In this document: positions 1 through 10,900 of the stretch, piece by piece
How positions within the stretch are numbered: the first letter of the stretch is position 1
How the letters are laid out: each line of letters starts with the position of its first letter
DNA from: Scolanthus callimorphus
Lineage: Eukaryota; Cnidaria; Anthozoa; Actiniaria; Edwardsiidae
Assembly (NCBI GenBank): GCA_033964015.1
Contig: CM066923.1
Coordinates: 7,615,978 to 7,679,977 of the forward strand
Direction of reading: 5' to 3'
DNA: 64,000 nt
The notes under the pieces: model-generated
The model's database searches: none
The model's input: only the letters and a program-made list of their open reading frames with translations
Told to the model about the DNA's origin: nothing
Translations under genes and position numbers: made by a program

Positions 1-631
1 TCGTTACCAACAGTCCAAAAATTGCACTGTGTCTTTGATTTCTTGGTCGGTACAAAACCTAACCCGATGGCCTACCCTGTATTTTCTGGCAAATGATGAA
101 GGCAGTGATGTTGCCTGAATTGCCTAGACGAGGAGACACTGTTGCGCGAAACGAGATGTTTCTGACGGAGTCCTTAAACATTGTTGCCTGGCGTCCCTCA
201 ACGGCAAAACATCGTTGAAATATGCGCGCTTGAAATGTTGCCGCAACATTTTTGCCACGTTTAACCAGCGCTTAATATAAATCTGAATGTTTCCTTCTTT
301 ATTTCAACCTCTGTAAACTAAAGTCATAACATTGCTATGCAAGTGCTCATATCTTTATACTACCTGATAGGTCTCACTCACAATCATACATGGAATATTG
401 GTCATTGCATATTAAAAAGTAAACTTCGAGAAATTCTTGTCTGAGTGACGCGGCTCCAAACCCGATTCCCCTGTGCAAGTGGTGGGTTGTGAAGCAGCTT
501 TCGGAAGACATACAACCCTATTGGATTGTTGCACCTCACAACAAAACAATGGAAACACAAGAATAGAGTGAGTAAACAATATACCAATAAGTGCATCAAG
601 CCAATAGCATTAGATCCCCCGAGCAAAGGTA

Positions 632-975
632 GCCTGCTTGCAGGCGGTCCGTTCGATGATCGGGCGCCATCTTGGATTTTGAGACGCGCGGTCCCGGGGA
701 CGAGCACAAAGTGCGACAAAACCCCTCCCCCCTGCCCCGCGTTTTGTCCCCCGTATTCAGACCAGAAATTAGTGCGGCGGGTTAGAGCACATTTTCGAGA
801 AAATTGCGCTTTTAAAGATATTTTGCCTGGTAATAGTTTTCAATGTATTTTTACATCTTAGATATGGAGCCACGCTAGAGTTCATACGTAGCGAAAGTTG
901 GAGAAGTTTTAGAGTGAACAAGGACGGGACCGGGTTTTCCGCGATAAAAATACCCAGTACCGCCTGCAAGCAGGC
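632..975. mobile_element. TA-flanked MITE with about 20-bp terminal inverted repeats
   Basis: The ends GCCTGCTTGCAGGCGGT and its reverse complement face each other at 632 and 975, and each end is bordered by TA (630-631 and 976-977). TIR plus TA duplication is the hallmark of a Tc1/mariner-type non-autonomous element. No coding capacity is seen. The TIR itself is palindromic (CCTGCTTGCAGG). Confidence 0.75.
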
Positions 976-988
976 TAAGTGAACGATA

Positions 989-1239
989 GTCCAGTTTCGA
1001 ATTCTCTAATCTACCGCTGAATAGGCATCGGCGGCGCATAAATACAGTGGGAGCCTCGGTTTGAAGTAAAAAAAGTCGTGAATACCAACGAGAAACTGAT
1101 GAAGCTTGAATGGGGACAATAGACAAAACTTTTTGGACTGGTTGGTATTCGCAACTTTCGGGTTCAAACCGAGGCTCCCACTGTATTTATGAGCCGTTGA
1201 TGCCTATTCAGCGGTAGATTAGAGAATTCGAAACTGGAC
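989..1239. mobile_element. Foldback MITE, family FB-1 (copy 1)
   Basis: Two arms of about 76 bp are near-perfect inverted repeats around a short loop. The arms start GTCCAGTTTCGAATTCTC. Flanking dinucleotides are TA on both sides (987-988, 1240-1241). A diverged second copy sits at 50544-50771 inside the EEP gene intron. Copy 1 lies only about 10 bp from the neighbouring 632-975 MITE. Confidence 0.75.
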
Positions 1240-2889
1240 TATTGATTTGCTCAATAGCAGCTATAATGTTTTGTTATTCATGAGGTTGAGAACTCTTAGC
1301 TGAGCGAACTGTCGAGTTGTTCTCTAGACTGCACGCCATAAGGCCATAACAATTCAAGGAGTGCTGCCAAAGGCAAAACAAAGGTTCACATTAAAACTTC
1401 TCTCTACCATAGCTCATCTTCAATAAACTACTGGAAACTATTAACATTCAAATTTTGGTGCCTTTAGCCAAAAGAGAGGAATTTTTTCGCTAGTCCGCCG
1501 GACTATTTGTAACGGAAGAGTTTTAGATATTTACTGAAAATTTAAGGGTTCAAACCGAACCCTTAAATGAAATGGAAATGGAGAGAAGACCCCGTAATCT
1601 TCAAATTCGTAGCTCAGCAATATATTTTTGCGGGCTTCCTGTGGAAAGGAGTCCGAGAACCCTTGGGACAAATTAGCCTCATCAGCAGGCAACTCAAAAC
1701 AAAAGAACAACCGGGTTTCCTGTGGAGAAACTCACGGAGAAGAAAGGGAGAGGGACTTGGGAGAGGAGGTAGGGGGCCTCGCCACAGGAAACCCACACTA
1801 TTACGTTTTTTTTTTTCGGTTTTTCTGCTTTTCTTTCTTCGAGAGGCGCCTGCGGAGGAGGCTAGGGACAAATGTAAATAAATACTGTTTAAAAAAGAGC
1901 ATCGGTGGAGACATCGGCATGTAATACTTAAGTACTTTTTATTTCTTATGAAACATCCATGATAACAATTATATTGTACATACGCTATACAATGCAGCTT
2001 AATTTATAAATAATATATGTTGAACAAGAAGAAAATTATGATTTTGACATCAGCAGTTACTGTTGGTTTTTAGTTTAGATATTCCACAATAGAATGCAGT
2101 AGAAAGTCCCCCCCCCCCCAACCCACAATAACAAACTTAGTTTCAGCTAGCTACCCTGAAAATTTTGAGTTGCCTCTGGAATTGTAGTGAATTACAACTC
2201 TGGGATTCCATATTAAACACCCACGCTGGATTTAGACTGTATTATTCCTCTTGTGGACTAGCCTCCTGAAATTCCAGGCTGTTCTACGGCCACAAACTCT
2301 GGAATTCTAGATCGCAAATTAATCAGTTTTACTGACTCTTCTGCATACTTCCTTCACGCCTGCCTGGAGTCGATGTATTATCTTAAATTTCCCCTATTTC
2401 TTCGAAATTCACAATAAACTTACATGCGCTCGAAATGTAGCGACAGTTCTGGGGCGGTAACATAATTTCCACCTTTGTAAATAATTATTTTCCCTGTCCA
2501 ATCATAACTTAGCTAATTCAAGCTATTTATGCATATAATTGTATTTAAAATATAAATACTTTCAAAGATATCTATATTTTCCCCTATATTATAAATATAC
2601 AAGATAATAATACTGGAAAGCTCCCATCTTACCCACCAATAGTAAATAATATCCCATAAATAAAACTATCTACACTAAATATATTCACTTTTTGTCCTTT
2701 TTTCGTAGACTAAATATATAAAGTCTGAGTTTAGTTTCATCAAATTATGTTGTTATTTAACAGATAACTTTTAAAAGGAAAAAGAAAGAAAAGGTTGTCC
2801 TAGGATTCCTGGAATAGAAAATACAAATCAAACACGATTTTAGTAATTCTTCGGTAGAAACATTCCACTACATGAGGGCGGACATTTAA
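1240..2889. other. No gene recognised
   Basis: AT-rich sequence with a short palindrome (about 1540-1568), a purine-rich stretch (1725-1780) and a C9 run near 2110. The longest reading frames (about 100 codons) overlap each other on opposite strands and look like compositional shadows. Confidence 0.6.
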
Positions 2890-3189
2890 CCATTATCCTG
2901 CGAGATTGCGCAGAATATCGTCTGATACTTAGCCGACGAGGGACGAAGTCCCGAGTTGGCTAAAATCAGACGATATTCTGCAAAATCGAGCAGGATAATG
3001 GTTTTATTATTCAGCACATCGATAGCACAAAATCCCCCGAAAAAAATTACTTTTGTGTATTATTTACGAGCTCAAAACATCATATTTTCCTCAGAGACGG
3101 ATATCGCAGGATAGCTGTCATGTACAGAAGACAGCTATTGGCGTTCCAATGACCATATTTGGGCAGTGCATCGATGTGCTGAATAATAA
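2890..3189. mobile_element. Composite foldback element FB-2: 112-bp palindrome joined to a 186-bp TIR element
   Basis: 2890-3001 is a hairpin (arms start CCATTATCCTGC). It is directly followed at 3004-3189 by an element whose ends are TTATTATTCAGCACATCGAT and its reverse complement. The same two-part structure recurs, inverted, at 49785-50072. A partial copy of the palindrome alone is at 25363-25446. Non-coding. Confidence 0.7.
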
Positions 3190-3348
3190 TTTGGATTAGT
3201 CATTGCAGCTAAATGGACGATTCCGTCTATAAACGCGCGCGCGTTTTCTTTTGGGATGTAACACATTAACCAGGATACAACGCGCACACAAGCTACTTTT
3301 TCCGTGAAATGTAACACAACTACCGACATGCAACGCTCGCGTTCATTA

Positions 3349-3602
3349 GAGCGGATTTCACATGACTGTCAAGATTTGTTATGTAATTGCGATTGCTTTG
3401 CGTTCTCATTGGCTACTCGTTTTTTCTCAGCCAATCAAATTCTGTAGTTAATACAATTGTGTAATTACTTAGTAAATTGGTTCGGCTTGCGATTGGCCGA
3501 GAAAAAAGCCATTTAGGAGCAAGTCGAGATTTCTCTCGATTCTGATTGGCTAGTGATTGCTCAATTGCAATTGTTTTCACGACAGTCATGTGAAAACCGC
3601 TC
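3349..3602. mobile_element. TA-flanked MITE, family FB-3 (copy 1)
   Basis: The ends GAGCGGATTTCACATGACTG and its near reverse complement are flanked by TA at 3347-3348 and 3603-3604. The element is 254 bp with no ORF. A highly similar copy lies at 7547-7798 in an intron of the RFX gene. Confidence 0.8.
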
Positions 3603-3621
3603 TATAGCTGGAATCGTCCAT

Positions 3622-4040
3622 TAAAGGGGCTATGTCACCGGGCTGTTTCAACAAAATGTGACATTTTTTATTTCGAATCAGGCTGAACACACATAGCACA
3701 ACTCAGAATCCTATGTATACTGTTATTATGACCTAGAAAGAAAAAGAAACTGAAACTTGCATTATATACGCATTCTTACGTAAGATTTAATATCTTTCGC
3801 TATCAAATGTCCAAGTTTGAAAACTGTTCAGCCTGATACGAAATAAAAAATGTCATTTTGCATCCAATTCCATCCGCTCGATAAGACACGAAAATACTCC
3901 AAATTTGTACTCATCTTGTAGCTGAAAGGTTATTTAACAAACCTAGACGATTATTTTGTTCAATTCATGTGAATCTGACTGTATTTAAGCTACCTAAATT
4001 AACCCTAAAATCGTGTAAAATGGTGACAGTGCCCCTTTAA
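3622..4040. mobile_element. MITE with TTAAAGGGGC / GCCCCTTTAA ends
   Basis: The terminal inverted repeats are TTAAAGGGGCTATGTCACC and its near reverse complement. An internal inverted repeat (about 3660-3690 versus 3825-3855) gives a long foldback. A related copy at about 11040-12000 is split by another transposon. It sits just downstream of the RFX gene stop, so it may fall within the 3' UTR. Confidence 0.7.
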
Positions 4041-4111
4041 TAAAGCACGAAAATGTCCCACAACTAAACGCATTTGGACGGTTTCAAATGACTTTCCTAA
4101 TTAATGAGCAT

Positions 4112-4938
4112 CTAATTTGTAAGAATAGCCGGGGTGTAATTGTAATCCCCGCGAACTGGTCGACTAGGAAGTCCATGATGCATCGCGGCCTGCATATCAA
4201 CAAACTCCTCCAGAACATCCGGGTAATAGCGCTCATTTGTACCGCTGACCGATTGTATCGGATACACAGAATTTGACGTGCTTACCACACTGGGACTGAA
4301 CATATAGCTAGAAGGGTAATTCCTTTCAGGAAGTGAATACTGGGAATAGTGTTTCATATGGTCGACTACCATTGGTGAAAAGCTGCGATACTCGTATGGA
4401 ATCCCGCTTGATACATTCGAGCTGTATCCAGTGCTACTTATAGCGCTTTTAGAGCGCGAGGACAAATAACTCCCACTGTCAGGGGTAGGGAAGCGGTCAA
4501 TTCCAGAGTATCCTCTAGGGATGTCATAATTGCTTTGCATCAGTCCACTTTCTGAAGTCCCGGATGAGGAATGAAGTGGAGTGTACGTGCTCGATGTCTG
4601 ACCATGTGGCGAGAGCTGATTATTGGAGGCCTGGGCAGAGGCGTACGAGTACCGTGGGCTCACTTCAGGAGTAGGCGGGTAAATGAAGTGTCCCTGTTCA
4701 GAGGATCCAATCTTGTTGATGTTATTGTTATTTGTCGGGGAGCCCATTGTATGCGGAGAAACGTCGCGATATGGGGAACGCAGTGAAGGGGCCTGGATCG
4801 AGGAGCGTGGTATGACGTCACGCGGGCTCAGTAGTACCCCGGATGAAGAGCTGGACGAGCTGCGTCTCTTTGTTTTGCTCTCGCTTGTGTCTTGATTTCT
4901 ACCAACATCCATTGGTTCCTCAGAGTCGAACAGGGAAA
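4112..4938 (-). CDS. RFX4/6-like: RFX4/6-like: last exon, Ser/Pro/Tyr-rich C-terminal tail
   Basis: Acceptor TTTTAG (4939-4944). About 275 codons to TAG. Low-complexity, rich in Ser, Pro, Tyr and Asn ([22 protein letters not shown]), like the long disordered C-terminus of RFX6 and presumably regulatory. It has several SP/TP sites that could be phosphorylated (inference). Confidence 0.85.
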
Positions 4939-7900
4939 CTAAAAGAGAACATGATATGAATCGTGAATACCTTGGAGTGTCCAATCAAATTTTAAAGTAT
5001 AGATGCAGCTGTGTATTTATTAGTAATCACGTGCTTACCACGCGATGGTGTTTTATGTGGCATGGCATACAAAGAAAGTCACGCGCTCATTGCGCGATAG
5101 TGGTTTACTTGGCTTGTGATTGGCTGACGAGGAACCCATTCAGCAGCAACTTTTATTTTATCGTTCATGATTGGCTAGGTTTTTTCAGGGGCGGATCCAG
5201 GAATTTCCGAAAGGGGGGCCGGATAGTGAAAACATGGGACGGAAATTTTCAAATTTCCTCCAGTAAATACAGTAAATGTATGGGAAAATCTCCCGAGAAA
5301 GGGGGGCTGCGGTCCCCTCGGCCCACCCCTAAATCCGCCCCTGGTTTTGGAATTCGCTCATGGGCTATAGTTGAGTGCGCTTACCATCTGGAACTGAGGT
5401 TTTGAAGGGAACATTTGACACATCATCTTGAGAACTTTGATTTTCGACGATGTATAAAATGTAGTCTTCTAGCAGCATGTGCAGTAAGTGGAATGAGCCT
5501 TTAGAAAAAAAAATGAATTAGTCATTATCTGGTGCAAAATAAAAAAAAGTATATAGGCAGTGACAATACCGGGAACACGGTAGTAAAAATACAAACTTGA
5601 AATGCAACTATGAACAGCTACATTTTTTATGTTAAATATATTTCGGCCAACGGCTCTCTTCAGTAACAACTACTGATTCCCTAGAGACTAAGTGCGACCA
5701 AGATAGGTTGGAATCCCTGTGCGGGATCCCTGTGGTTGGGATCCCTGTGTTGGTCAGTCTATAGAGGGCCGTCTGCTTACCAAAACTGTGTGCGCTATGT
5801 AGAGTCAGCTCCCGTACGATTCTGATGCTGAAGAAAGACCACTTTAGAAGAAAGTCTTGTGCGCATTTCTGGAAGGTCTTCCCTTCTTTCTCCACTCTCT
5901 GCAATTAACGGGAACGAAGCAGATAAATGACATGGCGTTAAGCAACAGCAATGGAGTCCGACAACAACTCTACAGGAAGATCGATCTCAAGCCTTTTGCA
6001 AAGGGGAGCGAGAGTTGCCATGGCTCAACTGAGTTACCGGATTTGAAATGGACAGTGGTATATCAATTAATGGGAAAAGAAGCGGATTAATGACACGGCG
6101 TCGGGTCCAAATAACTAACAATTGTTAGTACAGGGTGATCGATCTCAAGCCTTTTGCAAAGGGGCGGAGTTGTTAAAGTCCATTCCAGAGTCCGTTCCGA
6201 TCCTATTCTGTTGTGTAATTTCGCAGACGTCATGGTCATCGTCCGAGTGGCGAATGTGAAACATAGCGATTAACTGGAGCGCATGCTGGAGTGCGTCTGA
6301 CCGCTGATTGTTGCGGATAAATGCTTCCATATTGCTCAGCATGGAGGGGTTCTGTCAGACAGGAAAGCGTCGGCTCGAATGACGCCGTCATTTCCCAAGA
6401 GCTCACGAAAAGAAGGTTCCTTACCTTGGTGACAAATCTTTGCACAAGAGAGGAGGCCCATTCTGCGTACTGGTCAATGGTGGCTTGCTGATCCAGTAAC
6501 TGAGTGAACTCCGTATGAACTAAGGAGGTAATATAATTGAACATTTGAGAATTTTTTAATAATATAGGAGCCACCTTGGACCCTATTTTCGCTAATTAAA
6601 CGCCACCCCACGGAGCCACCTTAACTCGATTTCGATTATTACAGTTTAGTGGTTCTTACTTTCTTTTATCAGACTGTAGTCATCGTCAACCTCTTCGCTG
6701 AACGTCCACATGGCCTGTCGAGCGATTCCCTCGAAATCAATCTGTTTCCAATCCGCCAACATTTGCGTGACGGGTTCCGCGCTGTGGAGCACTGTGCGGG
6801 CTGCCTGTGGAATACAGTAAGTGTTAGTTTTCGTCATGATAGTTTTCGTTTCTGCTTGTAATTTTGTTTGCTTCTCTTTTTTATATTTGTGTTTTATTAA
6901 TGGTTATTTTATTTTTTCTCCCGAGCCACCTTAAAAGTAAAAATTACCTGTGCCAAATGAGTCAGAGATGTTTGTCGACGCAAGGAATGTGCAAAGCTCT
7001 TCGCAACTGAAAAAAAGAATACAAAAGAACTGTTTAAACCTTATGTATATTATTATATAGTGCAATATGGGGCTGCCTCACTGCTTTGTTTTCAATAAAC
7101 TTTCTAGTTCCTTGACTTAGTTCGCGTTTTAAGTCTAAATCTCCTCCAAACATGGCAGCGCGTTGAATCAAATGACTTTTTTTGTCGCTAACCTTCCTTG
7201 AAAATTTTGAAAGCAAGCGTTATGAAGAAAAGTATTTTAGATCTTTAGGGTGCATACGGCCTTGTACAATCAAATTCTACTGAAGATGTTGAGTCAGAAA
7301 TTATGCATGTTCCCATGAAAACAAAAATCTCTTTTCGTATGCAAATTCAGGCCAACTCCGGGTCCTAAGATCGCCCAAGATCGCAACATGAAATAATATA
7401 GAAAAATTCCCAAGATCGCCTAAGATCGCCCAAGATTACGGCGATCTTAGGACCCGGAGCAATGTTACATTTAGCCGTAAAAGCTGCAATAAAAAAACCC
7501 CGAAACGTACGTCCCGTGACAACTACCTCTTCACTTTGTTCCCATAGAGCGGATTTCACATGACTGTCAAGACTTGTTATGTAATTGCGATTCCTTTGCG
7601 TTCTCATTGGCTACTCGTTTTTCTCAGCCAATCAAATTCTGTAGTAAATACAATTGTGTAATTACTTAGTAATTGGTTCGGCTTGCAATTGGCTGAGAAA
7701 AAAGCCATTTAGGAGCAAGTGGTGATTTCTCTCGATTCTGATTGGCTAGTGATTGCTCAATTGCAATTGTTTTCACGACAGTCATGTGAAAACCGCTCTA
7801 TAGTTACCTGAAAGTTTTCGTTGTTGCAAAGGAGTTGGCAAATGTGCAAGGGACTCTTCCAGCCATTGTCCCAATTGCTTGGCAAAATGACGAATAGCTT

Positions 7901-10900
7901 GAGTAAGGCTACAAAAAGAAAGGGACGTTAGTTTAGAAATTACTTTTATAGTTTTTCGATTTCTTTTTCGGCAAAGTCGAAAAGGTGAACACATTTGTTC
8001 TCACTCACCTTGCAGGTAACGGCTGAAGTGTGCCGGGAATTAGGACACCGCTGATGGCCTGGGACGAGAAAGAAAGAAGACATAAGGTATAAATATAAGC
8101 TATCATTTTTCTCCTAGAACTTGGTACTCGGACCCTTGAATAACTTTGTCAGAGAGAAATTGTAAAGTTGTAAAGATTTTTTAGAGCGGATGAAGTGCCG
8201 CAACAAAGTTTTGCCGCACTGCGACCGTAACGGCGACCGCGACCGCGACCGCGACCATGCGATTTCATTCGGTATCTCCATGCGATTTCATTCGGTATCT
8301 ACAGGAGGCCAGGTTCAGTGCACTTTTCACAGTCATAAGAAATCTGCTCTATTTTTTTAAGTATCTTACCTTGTATAGAATGCTATCGCAAACACCAATT
8401 AGATCGACAACCTCACTGCATCCTAGGACTTCTAGCATATGACTGGGCATGCCTTGCCAGAAATGTACCAAGAAGTTTTGAACCTGCGAACGACGAACAA
8501 AACCGTCACTTTAGTTCGATGGGACCTGGGCTAGCCTGGGAAGTAACTCAGAGGCCATGAGGTCGATAGGAATACTTCTTTCAATGGGTCAATTATTCTA
8601 GGTTAATGCCTGCTATAACGTGTAGCCCACTTCTAGCGTAACCAAACAGAATACAGCATTGATAATAGACCACTACAACTTACCTCGCCAAAGTTAGCTC
8701 TGAGGATCGTGTCAAGAATTCTCTGGCAGTGTGCTCGATACATGATAAGAAACGTCTTCACCTGTTGTAAATAATAAGCGAAGATGCCGTTTCGTTAGAA
8801 TCGAGCGACAACACAACTACTTGACCACCTCTGCTTGGGTTTCCATTTCAAGGACAAATAAGGACATTGAGGACAAATAAGGCATATATTGGCCATAGTT
8901 TCATGCATAAAAGTGCGCGCCAATAAAATCGGTGCTTCTCGGGAATTCTTGATGCTAGATACCATGCCTGAAGAGTTCCCTGTCACCTCAGCATGAAAAT
9001 AACTGAAGAATTTTGGTTTTATGAGAACATAGATGATTTAATTTTTTGTGTAGAAATAGCCATGAGCCACCTTAAAATGGGAGACAAAACTCGTCTATTT
9101 TATGTTTTTGGTCAGACCACTTGGTGGTCCTTGCTCAGGGTTTATGAGAATTTGCCAGGGCTAGCAGGGCAGACGTTTTTGCGATCGCTATTGTAGGAAG
9201 CTATCATGTTATTTTATCAGTATTTGCTTACCTTTTCTTTGGAGACTGTAGTAGGCAGTGTTAGTGGGCTGACACTCGGGAAGTTAGGTAGCAGAGTACC
9301 CCCAGGATTCATCATCAGGCTCGAGCTTGAACCGTGAGAACTCTTTGTCACCGTATGATTTGGCGTCCTGTCATCTGCTTCCACTTTGCTGTATGTTTGA
9401 CTGAAACTAAACATATCGTGTTGTCTTTTTATAGCAATCATATCAAAAAGGTTGTCGTTTTTGCCAAATGTCTATAAGGGGACTGCGGCGAGCCGCGCGG
9501 GTTTCCTGTGGATGCTGAAATTAGACCTTGCCGGGCTACTAAGGGGCCGACCATTTAACTCTTGAGGGGGGGGGGGGGGCTTTTTTGAAAAAAAAATTCC
9601 TGCACGGCCCGAAGGGCCGAAAAAAATTTCCTGCACAGCAAAATGGTGACTAAAACCCTCTTTTCTTATTGGAAAAAAAATTCGCACCGCATAACAGAGG
9701 CATAAAAAAAAATCTTGCACTGACAAAAAAGCCCACCCCGCTGAAATTAGACCTTGCCGGGCTACTAAGGGGCCGACCATTTAACTCTTGAGGGGGGGGG
9801 GGGGGGGGGGGTGGGCTTTTTTGAAAAAAAAATTCCTGCCCGAAGGGCCGAAAAAAATTTCCTGCACAGCAAAATGGTGACTAAAACCCTCTTTTCTTAT
9901 TGGAAAAAAATTCTCACCGCATAACAGAGGCATAAAAAAAAAATCTTGCACTGACAAAAAAGCCCCCCCCCCCTCAAAAGTTAAATGGTCGGCCCCTAAG
10001 CTACCGTAGATCCAACATGGAGGATGCATCGAAAATGTCTAGAAGTTCTCGCTCAAAGTTCAGTGTTTTTTGGCAAGTCGCCGAAATTCTTACCAAAAGA
10101 GGATCGACCGTTTCAAAAGCAACAGCTTTGTTCACGGTATGTTTGATATGTTCAAGTTCTTTCACGGTCAAAACCTGAGTCTAAGAAAAGCCTTTCAAAT
10201 ATCGTTTGTTTTATGCCATCAGTTTCTGCACAGTCAAACCGTACTCCCTGCTATGACATCTCAGGGGTGTGTACCTTATTTTCCAAGCGCCTTTATACTG
10301 AAAAACGATGCATACAATTTAGCAAAGCATCCAGCTGGGTCGTTCTGTTTGCACTGACGTCAAACATTGCCCACCAGGAAAAAAACACGTTTTTTTCTAG
10401 TAAGTTCTAGTAAGTTTTTTTTTCTAGTAAGTTTTTTCTAGTAAGTTATATCAAGACGAGGTGTCTCAAGAACTGCTTCTAACTACTTGACATTAACCAA
10501 TCAAGTTGCTTCACATAAGAAATGAGGGGCCAATGAGAACGCAAAGTCAGTGCAAATACAAATTATTTTCGGCACTGATCTAAACCCGCTCCTTAAAATT
10601 GATCAATCCGTTCTACTTACCCAGAGCTACTCTGTCTGGCAGCGTTGCAAACTGCATCGTGGTAGGGTGATGTGGATTTTATGGTTATTCCATAGTAATG
10701 ATATCTGCAACAAAATATGAAACAAATGTAAAGTACTATCGTTACGGGCTATATAGTAGATATGAGTGATACGTATAACAAATATACATATATGATAACA
10801 AAAATAGACTCCAGTAGTAAGGATGTTCACAAGTGGCACTAGTGCGAAATTCGAATGCGTGCTTTCTGTGAAAATGACATTCAATAAAGTTTATTTAAAC

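Noticed and set aside
1567..1924. Overlapping ORFs of about 100 codons
   Set aside because: Purine-biased sequence open on both strands with no similarity or splice context.
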